Shown one piece after another: positions 9,901 through 24,986 of a stretch of 64,000 bases of DNA. Each line of letters starts with the position of its first letter. Within the stretch, counting starts at the first letter, position 1. The notes beneath the pieces are model-generated. The model ran no database searches. It had not been told where the DNA came from and was given only the letters and a program-made list of their open reading frames with translations. The position numbers were made by a program, and so were the translations under genes. Source of the stretch: Spirogloea muscicola (lineage: Eukaryota > Streptophyta > Zygnematophyceae > Spirogloeales > Spirogloeaceae). The DNA lies in the NCBI GenBank assembly GCA_009602725.1, contig WELB01000019.1, forward strand, positions 275,705 through 339,704, written 5' to 3'.

Positions 9901-11020
9901 GCCACGCCCCGCCCTTCGAAAGACGGAGCAGCTCTTTCAAATTTGAGGAAAACCTCGTTTGGTGGAGGGCGACGCTGCTATGGCCGCCGCCTCTGGGTCT
10001 CGGCGGAGTGCCTCTTTCCTTGCAGCGAGCTACTCTGACCTGATGTTGCTCACTCGCGGGGTACTGAGCTTCCCTCGAGGGCGACAGACCTGCCCCGACT
10101 TGTGATGCATAAGGTGCAAAGTCTCGTGTGTGAGCCCAGAGAACGCCGTCACTCGGTAAACACCGGGTCCATGGTGTTAGCGGTTAAGTTCTTAGTCAGC
10201 GAAGCACAGAAGACCGTAGGCAGCGGCGTGGCAACGTCGGCATTGGGGCAGCACGGCTAGCTTAAGGTGGAGCGACGACGTGCTTTTAGCAATGGTATAC
10301 GAGCCTCTTGGCAGCTGGCCTCGCCGCTACCTTTCCCACGATAGACACCACCTGCTGCGATGCTCGCGGGGCGGACTCATGCGGCCGTTCTACCAGCAAG
10401 CAGACAGTGGCAGAAGCAGCAGAGAAGGTGGCATTGGCGGCAGCTGGCAGCCCCTGCCTCGAATCTGAACAGCAAGCGGTCAGGCACAGCCGGCGAGCGG
10501 CCACCTCACGCCCAGGCGGCGTGGCGCTCAGCACGTCGGCGCTATGCCACCGCCATGGCAGCCTTGCTTTTATGTCAAGAGGCGCTATAGCTGCTATGGC
10601 TCAGAATAAGGTCAAGCGACTGTCGGCTTCCGAGCCAGCTGCAGGCTGCGCCTCGTTGCGGGGGCCGCTTCGTCGGCGACGCGGCGCCAAGTGCCGGACA
10701 TCGGACGGTCCTGAACCGCGCGCGAGTCCCGGTCCGGATTAGGCGATCGCCATCCAGTTCAACGCGGGAAGGCGGGCCGTTGCGCGCTTGCGTGGCGCTC
10801 GCGTGGCGCACGTGGGGCCAGCTTTTTGCGCGGGAAGCGAGACCGTTGTCGGTCCAGCCGCTCATACCTCGCCACGTGGAGGCAGCGTGGTCCCCACCGC
10901 ACGCGAAATGGCGCGACGGCGTCGGAGGCACCCCCCCCCTCCCTCCACCCCCCCTTCCCGCGCCCCCGGCCTCCCTCTCTCCTCCCCCCCTACCGGTCCC
11001 CCCACCTCCTCTGATCCCCC
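9901..11020. other. Low-information stretch inside the repeat block
   Basis: Open frames exist at 10280-10740 but show no domain I recognise and no splice-consistent model. GCCCTTCGAAAGACGGAGC at about 9909-9930 is mirrored at about 14866-14895. 10930-11020 is C-rich low complexity leading to one undetermined base at 11025. Confidence 0.5.
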
Positions 11021-11026
11021 TCCCNA

Positions 11027-12036
11027 GGCCGCCAGGCCGGGAGATGCCGCGGCGCCGCCCCGCGGCCGAGCCCGCCGGCAGGCAAGGGCAACCGCAAGCG
11101 CAGCCGTTCGCCGCCGCGGGCCCTGGCCAAGGGGCGCAGCTGCGGCCGCTGCCGCCACTTCAAGAAGTCGTGTACCTCCGTGCATCCGCACACTGGCGCT
11201 GAAACGGCTGGCTGCTGGCTGGCCAGCCTCTTCCCTGTGGAGCCCAACAACGACGGCGAGGCCGTCTTTGTGGACATCCACCAGTCCTTCGGAGGGAAAC
11301 AGCTGACGAAGATGCTTGTGTTATGCGACTCCCACAATGACAGCATCGAAATGGTGGACAGGTCTGAGACCGGCCGCCGCTGCAGCACGCTGCATATGCT
11401 GCGTGCCAATTGTCGGCCTCTGCTGCCGCTGACTGTAGGCGAGAACTCTGCCTCTGACGTGTCACACACATCGCAACCTGCAGTCTTCTCGATGAGGCGA
11501 GGATCCTGACGGCGGAGCCCTTCTCCGGCATCACGACCGCCGTGGAGGCCGCCAAGCGTCACCTCGCCGGGCTCACGGCCGAGAACTTGTGTCTGCTGCA
11601 GCGCCTCGTGGACGCGGTCGGACCCGAGGCCGCCGCTGCCGCTGCTGTTGCGATGCCAGCAGCGGCGTCTCTCCAGTCCGGGCAGGAGGCGGTTCTCGAG
11701 CCGTCATACTACGGCGAGGAGGCTATTATGCCAGACCTGATTGAGGCGGCCCTCCCAGCGGGGCATGGCGCCCTGCCCAGTCCAGTCAACGCTGACAGCG
11801 TTGACGTGGCGGAGTGGAAAGAGGCGGCCCTCACAGGCGGCCAGGAGGCATGCCCTTCGCTCTTGTATGGCGAGGACGGCTTTGACCTCGCCGTCTTCGA
11901 CTTCCTCCAACCGTCATATTGTGGCGGGTGGGGGTCACCCGACAGTCCGCTGGGCGCGGACTTCGATTACATCGACAACCGTGAACTTGATGACATGGAG
12001 GCGCTCATTCTTGATAATGCCGCTTTGTGTAGTTAG
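11027..12036 (+). CDS. Family A protein: unclassified basic/Cys/acidic protein, most complete copy
   Basis: Not recognised. First segment (about 11027-11460) reads Pro/Arg-rich, then GKGNRKRSRSPPRALAKGRS (nuclear-signal-like), a Cys cluster CGRCRHFKKSC, and the core with LASLFPVEPNNDGEAVFVDI and KQLTKMLVLCDSHNDS. A second frame-consistent segment starts after a CAG at 11481-11483: LLDEARILTAEPFSGITTAV, a Leu-rich EAAKRHLAGLTAENLCLLQR, an Ala stretch, then an acidic tail to the stop at 12034-12036 ending FDYIDNRELDDMEALILDN. Pieces of the same protein recur around it, mostly as inverted pairs. The intron between the segments is not resolved and the start may lie upstream of the undetermined base. 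The composition resembles a transcription regulator or a transposon accessory protein; both are guesses. Confidence 0.5.
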
Positions 12037-13205
12037 TGACGAGCAGTTCGCTTTAGGTAGGAGGAGGGCTGACGTGTCCTCCTCAGACATGATTTGCTGT
12101 CAGGTTAGGTCGACATTGGGTTAATTTGTCCTCTGTCAATTCTTTTCGAGCTGGCTTTTCACAGCCCTTGCCGCCGTTGGGAGAGCCACTTTTCCTTATG
12201 ACCTACTCTCGCCTCTCTCTCGAGCCTTCTGCTAATCGGACTTTGTCAATGAGCAAGCTCATACCTGCCTCCAGCAACTCAACTGATCAAGCTTCCAGCA
12301 ACAAGAACCGGTTGTTACTTTGTGGTACACTTGCGAACAACAGCAAGCAGATAAGCAAGCCATTTGGCAGATCATCATTCCTCCATAGTCTGCTTGCTGT
12401 GATGTAGTAGGCTTGGGCATGAATAGGAAGGATCGATCGACATTTACAAGGTGCAGTTTTGCAGATGCGCTGGAAGCTAGTTCGAATGACACATGTTAAG
12501 ATAAGACATGAGAGTGGTGTGAGGAGCTAGTCAACTCGAAGCTCTTTGCACTATGGTTGCTCTATGAAGGCGCCTCTTCTGAAGGCGGATGCGCAGGGAA
12601 AGCTGGAGCTGGAAAGCCTTGAGTATCCAAATACATGATCAGTGAACTCGATTTTAAAAAGCCACTCAGCCTAAAGCGAGATTCTCTGCATCATAAGAGC
12701 ATTTCAAAGGAGAAGAGGCGCTGCATCAGCAGTTGCTGCAAATGCTGTGTAGAAAGCGCCATTGCCCATCTCAGCACCACCTCAATCACAGGGCAACTTC
12801 TAGAAGGCCTTGCAGATACGTTTACCTCCTGGTGAAGCCCCGCTTGGGGCCACCACTGTAGCTGCTCTTGGGGCACCTCATGCTTCCACCGCAGCCACCG
12901 CCGCCGCAGTAGCAGCCGCCGCTACCCCGCCAGGCATTGCCGTCACTGCAGCACTATCATTGCAACAATACTCGTCGCCTTTGAACACCGCCCAGCCCTA
13001 GGCCCCGTCCGTCCACTGCCGTCGTCGCCGCCGCCGCTGTGGTCGCTGTCTCGGGCATGGCATTGCTGTCAGGATAATTGGCCAGGTCAATGACGGTGAA
13101 GGCGACATCCTTCAGCTGAACCGCTGCTAGCAAGGACAAGCACAAGCGGAGCCTTTCACCTCCGAGGGCCAACAAGGGCAACACCTGAAGCAGATGAGCT
13201 CATCG
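12037..13205. repeat. Right arm of the 6920-7590 inverted repeat, plus unique insert
   Basis: 12030-12400 and 12957-13185 mirror 6920-7590. They include a hairpin mini-repeat (about 12135-12196, variant with TTTTCACAGCCC) and the reversed VIDLA.YP.SNAM coding-like piece on the minus strand. 12420-12870 has no partner and no gene that I can recognise. Confidence 0.65.
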
Positions 13206-13977
13206 ATGGTGTTATTCAGAAGAACGGTCACGGGAGGGAAGCTCGGGCAGGCAGAGTTTGCCAAGCTGCTCCAAGACCTGCTGACTCACATTGCCAAGTC
13301 CCTGGCAGAGAGCCCTATTGTGTTGGCGCATGATGTCAAGGTCCTGAACAAGCTCGCCTGAGGAAGGTGAGCCATGACATAGTCGGGCGCTTACCTCTGT
13401 GCCTGTGTTACCCATCATCAGCAGCTCACACATTCCAAGAATCTCTCGACAGATGTTTCTCAACAGTCCTCTGCATTGTGAACAGTCATCAAGCCCTGCT
13501 ACTCATGTGCTGCTTGCGCCCTTGCATCTACATCTGGGTCCTATTGTCATGTTGAAAGGTGCTGAACAACGAGGAGTTGCTCTTGGAGTCTACTACGAAA
13601 ATGTTCGAGGAGTGGGACCTTGACAAGGATGAGAAGCTGAGCAAGGGTGAGATGTCACGGCTTTCAAGATCCTGGGGCTCAGCTTCTGTCTCCCTCCTGA
13701 GACATCGCAGGCGGAGCAGGAGGTCATCTTTGGCAAAGTCTTTGATGCTGCTGACTATGACCACAATGGCATAGTTGACAGAAACGAGTTTGCCATCCTG
13801 GCCAAGTCCCGTCTCAAGAGCTTGGCAGATGAGCTGGAGAAGAATCCACATCATAAACGACGGGCGAGCACTTCAGCCCTTCGTTGCTGTCTGCTTGCAT
13901 GCCCGGCACATATGGCGGCGGTCTATTACTTAGCCTTTTCTGCAGTCGGAGCGTGGCTATGCGCCGGTGGGGTCTGA
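13206..13977 (+). CDS. Paired EF-hand calcium-binding protein, possibly frame-disrupted
   Basis: Exons 13206-13340 and 13559-13977. Exon 1 gives GGKLGQAEFAKLLQDLLTHI and ends HDVK; exon 2 resumes VLNNEELLLESTTKMFEEW. Two canonical Ca2+ loops are visible: DLDKDEKLSKGE and, about 45 residues later, DYDHNGIVDRNE, both with acidic positions 1, 3 (and 5 or 9) and Glu12. Between them the frame changes by one base near 13661-13667: the expected SRAFKILGL needs one extra base, so this is a sequencing error or a decayed gene. The C-terminus after ELEKN is Cys/Ala-rich and may be unspliced intron. An upstream exon is possible, since only about 45 residues precede the first junction. Confidence 0.7.
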
Positions 13978-14103
13978 GGGGGAGGCAGGTGACCCGGCTC
14001 CTCCCCCGGCGGCGTGGTTATCAGCGCTCCCCATCTACGCTGCGCTCACCATGCCTGACGAGACCTTCAGGACGGCGGTCCACCGGCTCCTGGCCTCCTC
14101 CCT

Positions 14104-14285
14104 CATTCGTTTTTTGGGCTGGCTGTTCCAGCCCCTATCCTCAATGGGCGAGCTCTTTCTTCCCTCCCTGCCTCGTTGGTGTCATGCAGTGCGAGTCGGA
14201 GCCTGCCACAAAGAAAGTAGAAGAAGGGCTCGCCCATTGAGGATAGGGGCTGGAAAAGCCAGCCCAAAAAGGAATGAACAAAGTA
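14104..14285. repeat. Inverted pair of hairpin mini-repeats
   Basis: A forward copy (14104-14165) and a reverse copy (14220-14285) face each other across about 55 bp, both with TATCCTCAATGGGCGAG or its complement. The pair forms a larger palindrome whose arms each contain their own small hairpin. Confidence 0.85.
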
Positions 14286-14353
14286 CGAGAAGGGGGCCAG
14301 AGGAAGCGCTAAGAAAACAAAGCACACAAAGAGAGAAAGCAGCTACAAATCAC

Positions 14354-14647
14354 TCAGTAACCCCTGCTAAGCAGCCGCAGATCAGAGAGGCTAGGGTCCT
14401 GAAAGTGGGTCCCCTGGCCAGAGCCAGAGGCAGCAGCTAGAGCTCTGCCGGCACGAAGGTGCAGCGCACGGGCCATCGACCGCTGCAACGAGACGGCCAG
14501 GCGCATGCGATACAATTGCGCCAGCGACCCGGCTGCAGGGAAGTCTACAGGCTCGCCCTGGAAGCGACGGGCAATGGTGTGGCGGGCGAGCTGGGTGAGC
14601 AGCTCGAGCCACCGAGCGCCCAGCGCCCCATGGGTGTCTATGGCCAA
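14354..14647 (-). mobile_element. Probable LINE ORF C-terminal fragment
   Basis: Minus-strand frame: AIDTHGALGARWLELLTQLA, then LAQLYRMRLAVSLQRSMARA and the shared SLSDLRLLSRGY terminus. It matches 15542-15880 (minus) and 4270-4440 (plus). Only the last ~97 residues are present; frames are open but lack RT motifs. Confidence 0.55.
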
Positions 14648-14779
14648 CGGGAAGAACTAGTCGGCCGGAGGATGGTCTGCGTACTTGAGCTCCTTAGCGC
14701 GCGCGGCGGCGGCGACCGCATACCCAGCCTTGGTGGCACACTGGGCTGGGTGGGAGCGGTCGAAGGCGTCGGTGAAAGT

Positions 14780-15445
14780 AGAAGAAAGTGCTCGCCCATG
14801 GAGCAGCGTCGCCCTCTACTTGGGAGAGCCACTTCTTTTACTGGAAGAGTTCTTCTCAAGTGCGAAAGAGCTGCTCCGTCTTTCGAAGGGCGGGGAAGAA
14901 GAAAGTGCGCGCCCATAGAGAAAGGGGGCCAGCAAAGAAGAAGGCTCGCCCATAGAGAAAGAAGAAGAAAGAGCTCGCCCATTGAGGATAGGGGCTGGAA
15001 CAGCCAGCCCAAAAAAGAATGGACAAAGTACGAGAAGGGGCTTCTTCTCTAGCTGCCTAGCTGTGTCTTTTTTGCCAGGGGAAGCGCTAAGAAAAACAAG
15101 CACAAGAAGAAACAAAGCAGCTACGAATGACTCAGTAATTCCTGCTGAGCAGCCGCAGATCAGAGATGCTAGGGTCCTGGAAGTGGGTCCCCTGGTAGAG
15201 GAGTCCTTCCTCGGCTTCTCATTCTTCGGCTTTGGACATTGTCCATTCTTTTTGGGCTGGCTTTGCCAGCCCCTCTTTCTTTATGGGCGAGCCTTCTTCT
15301 TCCTGGACAGAGCCAGAGGCAGCAGCTAGGGCTCTTCCGGCACGAAGGTGCAGCGCACGGGCCATGGACCTCTCCTGGAGAAAGAAGAAGGGCTCGCCCA
15401 TTGAGAATATGGGCTGGAACAGCCAGCCCAAAAAAGAATGAACAG
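14780..15445. repeat. Cluster of HMR copies and hybrids
   Basis: Reverse copies at about 14955-15030 and 15380-15445 and a forward copy at 15237-15300, plus partial ends (GCTCGCCCAT.GAG) at about 14790, 14910 and 14945. Between them are short LINE-terminus pieces (about 15300-15370) and GCGAAAGAGCTGCTCCGTC, the mirror of about 9910-9935. The arrangement looks like repeated template switching rather than clean insertion. Confidence 0.75.
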
Positions 15446-15541
15446 AGTACAAGAAGAGGGGGGGGGAAGCCAGGCGAAGCCCTAAGGCGAAGCAGCAGAA
15501 ATGACAAGCACACAAGAAAAAACAAAGCAGCTACTAACCAC

Positions 15542-15985
15542 TCAGTAACCCCTGCTAAGCAGGCGCAGGTCGGAGAGGCTATGCTCCTGGAAGTATGTCC
15601 CCTGGCCAGAGCCAGAGGCAGCAGCAAGGGCTCGGCCAGCACGCAGGTGCAGCGCACGGGCCATGGACCTCTGCAGCGAGACGGCCAGGCGCATGCGATA
15701 CACCTGGGCCAACGACCCGGCGGCGGGGAAGTCCACCGGCTCCCCATGGAAGCGGCGGGCAACGGCGTGACGAGCAAGTTGGTGGAGCAGTTCGAGCCAC
15801 CGAGCACCCAACGCCCCATGGGTGTCGATAGCCAGAGGGAAGAACGCGTCGGCTGGCGGATGGTCGGCGTACTTGGTCACCTTTGCGCGAGCGGCGCCTT
15901 CGACCGCATAACCAGCCTGGGTGGCACACTGGACTGGGTGGGACTGGGCGGTCGAAGGCGTCGGTGGTCCTGGAGAAAGGGGGCC
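15542..15985 (-). mobile_element. Probable LINE ORF C-terminal fragment, longest copy
   Basis: Reads (minus) AGYAVEGAARAKVTKYADHP, then FFPLAIDTHGALGARWLELL, HQLARHAVARRFHGEPVDFP, and the shared LQRSMARALHLRAGRALAAA..SLSDLRLLSRGY end. The order 'A..K..KY ... F.PLA.DTHG..G......L..LA' is what I associate with the region after the restriction-like endonuclease of CRE/R2-type non-LTR elements. No RT catalytic motif lies in the window next to it. Family assignment is inference. Confidence 0.55.
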
Positions 15986-16109
15986 AGCAAAGCCAGCCCA
16001 GAAAGAATGGACAATGTCTAAAGCCAAAAAACAAAAAAAAAACAAACAAAAAACAAAAAACAAAAAACAAAAAACACACAGCTAGGCAACTAGAAGAAGG
16101 GCGTGGCGG

Positions 16110-17280
16110 CAAGTCTTTTCTTAATATTTTGGTGGTCGGGCAGCTGAAGTACAGTACACGGAAAAGGTGTTGTGTTTTGATGGTCGGGCAGCTCCCGCCC
16201 TCGGGGACGTCACCGAGGGGAAGGGCATGTCAGTTGCCGGGATCCCGAACGCCCTCACGCTCTGCATCTGCGAGCTGGCCGTGCTCTCGCTGCGGGCTCT
16301 GGCTTTCGTCAGGGTGATAGCTTCCCGGCAGCTAGTCTGTCGGATCTGAGGCTCCTCACTCGTACTTATTGAGTGATCCATCCTCCCCCTGTTTTACCAT
16401 TGCATCCTCAGGCCCCTTTGTAGCTGCTCACCGCTCTTAGGCCCCTCTGAACCTTTGTGAATTCTTTTTGGGCTGGCTTTTCGCAGCCCTTGCCCCCATT
16501 GGGAGTGCCACTTCTTCTTAAGAACGCCGCCACGCCTCCGTCCCACCTTGTCAGTGTCCCTCCAGCGGTCCATGGCCCACGCTCTGCATGTGCGTGCTGG
16601 CCGTGCTCTTGCTGCGGCCTCTGGCTTTCGTCAGGGTGATAGCTTCCCGGCAGCTAGTCTGTCGGATCTGAGGCTCCTCACTCGTAATTACTGAGTGATC
16701 CATCCTCCCCCTGTTTTCCCCATCGCATCCTCAGGCCCCTTTGTAGCTGCTCAACGCTCATAGGCCCCTTCGAATCTTTGTCAATTCTTTTGGGCTGGCT
16801 TTTCGCAGCCCTTGCCCCCATTGGGAGTCCCACTTCTTCTTCTTGTCCATTTGAGGCCGTCTCGTCTGAGCTCCGCTTTACGTAGACCCGAGTGCTGCCT
16901 GAATGCCTGATCTGGCCTCCCCTTTTCATCATTCATTTGTGTATCCATCACTGAATACAGAATCCATATTTGTGGTATCAACAGCCGCTGCTGCAGGCGG
17001 GCGGGCGGCCACCCTCCTCCCCCACTCCCTCGTTGCCCACAGCATTGGCTCGGCTGGCCTCCTCCCTGCCCACTCACGCGCACCAGCGCGCGCCTTCCCC
17101 AAGAGCCCTCGCCCCATTCAGACGAGCTCACTTCTTCCCGCCCGCCCCCCCCACAAGTAGCCCCGCACTCCCCGCGCGCCTCTCTCACCCGCGCCGCCGA
17201 GGCCTTGGACGATGCCGCCGTCGATCTGAGCGCCTCCATCACCGCCTCGTCGCCGGTGACACCGTCTGGCGCCGCGCCCA
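16110..17280. repeat. Right arm of the ~1.1-kb inverted repeat
   Basis: Partner of 8840-9900. It shows the unoccupied MITE site at about 16150-16190 and contains two further forward hairpin mini-repeats (16455-16515, 16780-16840) with the variant GGGCTGGCTTTTCGCAGCCC. The unit 16230-16400 is repeated at 16560-16740 (GCTTCCCGGCAGCTAGTCTG in both). Confidence 0.8.
16560..16695 (+). mobile_element. Diverged LINE-type C-terminal fragment
   Basis: Frame reads LQRSMAHALHVRAGRALAAA, then SFPAASLSDLRLLTRNY-stop, a variant of the terminus at 4270-4440. Related remnants lie at 16230-16355 and 18120-18175, each followed by TGAGTGATCCATCCTCCCCC, so the flanking 3' sequence is shared too. Confidence 0.5.
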
Positions 17281-17745
17281 GCAGCAAGGGGACATAAGAA
17301 AGCGGAGGGAAGCCTCCTGTCCGCCTGTGAGGGCCGCCTCTGTCGACACCGCCATTCACATCAGTCATTCACGTCACGCCATTCAGAGGCAGCAGTTTCC
17401 GCCTACAGTCAGCGGCAGCAGAGGCCGACAATCGGAACGCAGCATATGCAGCGTGCTGCAGCGGCGGCCAGTCTCAGACCTTTCGACCATTCGGAATTTG
17501 TCATTGCTGACCAAGATGCTTGCGCTCGGCGACTTCCACAATGACAAACTCCGAATGGTCGAAAGGTCCGAGACCGGCTGCCGCTGCAGCACGCTGCATA
17601 TGCTGCGTTCCGATTGTTGGCCTCTGCTGCCGCTGATTGTAGGCGACAATTCCTGCCTCTGACGTGAATAGCGGTGTCGACAGATGCGACCCTCACAGGC
17701 GGATAGAAGGCTTTCCCTCCGCTTTCTTATGTCCCCTTGCTGCTG
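17279..17745. repeat. Palindrome of the family A core, second locus
   Basis: Arms of about 205-225 bp (17279-17505 and 17541-17745) are inverted copies. Both contain AGCATATGCAGCGTGCTGCA or its complement, and the outer ends match CAGCAAGGGGACATAAGAAA. The right arm encodes MLALGDFHNDKLRMVERSET, the core segment of family A. Confidence 0.9.
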
Positions 17746-17924
17746 TCTTAGCACTTAGCACTCCGGCTTGTTCAGGCCTTGTCCATTCCTTTGGGCTGGC
17801 CTCTCACAGCCACCAGTCACTCTGGCCGCGCTTACTCTTATGGCGAGGACGGCCTCGCTGTGCTCGACTATCTCCAACCGGCCCATTGTGGCGAGTGGGG
17901 GTGACACACAGGAGGCTGAGGTTC

Positions 17925-18326
17925 GATGCTGCCACTCTCTTTTGCACTCTCCAGCTACTCGCGAGCATTGAGCGAGCCAGAGGTTTCATGGCCAACAGCT
18001 TTGGAACCTCAAAGGCTCTACTTGCACCTGCCTGCTAAGTCTTTGCATGATAGCTGGTTCAGGGGTTAGCTTCCTAACTGGCCTGTTCTTTGTTTGCATC
18101 CTTGCTCCAGTTGGGGATAGTTTCCCGGCAACTAGTCTGTCGGATCTGAGGCTACTCATTCGTACCTACTGAGTGATCCATCCTCCCCCTGTTCTGACAT
18201 AGCATCTTCCGGCCCCTTTGTAGCTGCAAATCGCTTGTAGGCCCCTCCAAACCTTTGTCAATTCTTTTGGGCTGGCTTTTCGCAGCCCTTGCCCCCATTG
18301 GGAGTGCCACTTCTCTCTTGCTCCAG
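17925..18326. repeat. Right copy of the duplicated segment and an HMR
   Basis: 17925-18070 matches 4100-4245 in direct orientation. It is followed by a LINE-terminus remnant and a forward hairpin mini-repeat (18258-18318), after which homology with 4655 onward begins. Confidence 0.7.
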
Positions 18327-18566
18327 TGAGATAGCAGTTGTTCAACGCGTAGCAGGCTCCAACATTTACCGGGAGTGTGTCCAAAGGTTGTATTTAGCAA
18401 TGTCATTGCAGTATCATACAGAAATACAGCTTGACCACAATTTGTCCTAGCTTGACAAAAATGTACAGGCAAAATGGGAGATGCCGTATTTGAGAAATCC
18501 AGAGAACCATATAATACACTTATGGTCTCAAGGACGAAGAAATTGATAACAGTAGACATTCAACAG

Positions 18567-20716
<2,150 letters not shown>

Positions 20717-21108
20717 CTGCAGCCGCAGGCCTTCTTAACAGAACTCAGGGTTCATGAGGTTGCAAGTAGCACTGGGATAGAGAGATAACTGCAACCGCAG
20801 AGGCTTACTTGCTAGTGTTCAGCAACGAGGTTGGCATTATATTATGTCAATAATGTCTGAACATTTGTGGGTTTGTATTCAATTATCTAAGTTTGCATGT
20901 ATCAAGTGTAGCATTCTCCGTCCGTGCTCGACTCATGGGCTTGCTCTTTGGAGGAGGAGCTCTGACGGCCCCAGAGAGTGCGGAGGCCATGGGCGCCCAC
21001 GAGCAGCGGCTGGGAGCGCCACGGACCTGCCGGAAGCCGGCGAGGCCGCCGAGGCGCCGGAGCAGCGGCCGCCTCACGGCGGCGGCGACGGCGGCGGGCC
21101 TGGCGGCC

Positions 21109-24190
<3,082 letters not shown>

Positions 24191-24986
24191 AAGAACAAGC
24201 AGTGCCTGTAGCCTCCACAGAGCCACTACTTGTGAGGGTCAGGCACACACCCTGTACACCCTTGACGATTTCCACTGGCTCTTGAGAAACGGCAATGATC
24301 TGACACCAGAGACCAGGTCCAGTAGGTAACATGAAGTTACTCATTGGACCTGAGCGTAGACTCCGCACACTTTTTTGTGGACAAGATAGTCTGAGAGGCT
24401 CGTTTGAGGTTGGACATGGCCGTGGTGCAGCACTCCCCAAAAATTTGGCAGAAGTCTGTTCCCAGGCTTCTCCTGATTGTTTTGTTCCCAGGGCCCTGGT
24501 TCTGCAGCAGTGCATCATCGTACTGCTGCACCAGGTGAACCTTTCATGACCTTCTCAGATATAGAAGGTAGCAGTGCAGAGAGCGGTCATAGGTCATAGG
24601 TTTTGCTCTGAGCTCATCCTGGAGTCCTATGCAGCACGGAAGTGCTAACAATTTTGAAGTGTACTGGAGTGGAAGCCAGTGACGCCAATGCAACTGCAAG
24701 CAAGCAGCAAATTTTGTGCGACAGCGAGGGCCTGAGTCATTGTGGATGACATCCCTGATTGTGCTATCGGCACCTGCGTCAGGCTAGCCCAGTCTACAAA
24801 GGGCAGCACTGGCAGGAGTAGCTCTTGTGTGCAACATAAATCAGTACTTATTGGCCCAAATGCACTTGGACTCTTGGAGCACTGAGGAAAGGTATGCCAA
24901 CTCACAGCCGTGACCGTTTTGTTGACTGTAACGGAGGCCAGAGAATAGGAGTAGATGTACTGCACAGTGGTGCAGGCTAGTATTCA
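24191..24986. other. Convergent intergenic region of TIC22 and MTV1-like
   Basis: The 3' ends of TIC22 (plus) and the MTV1-like gene (minus) face each other here. Small frames on both strands show no conserved motif and no splice logic. Likely 3' UTRs and spacer. Confidence 0.5.

Noticed and set aside
13655-13680. A 22-nt intron in the EF-hand gene
   Set aside because: Too short for splicing; a one-base frame change explains the same data better.
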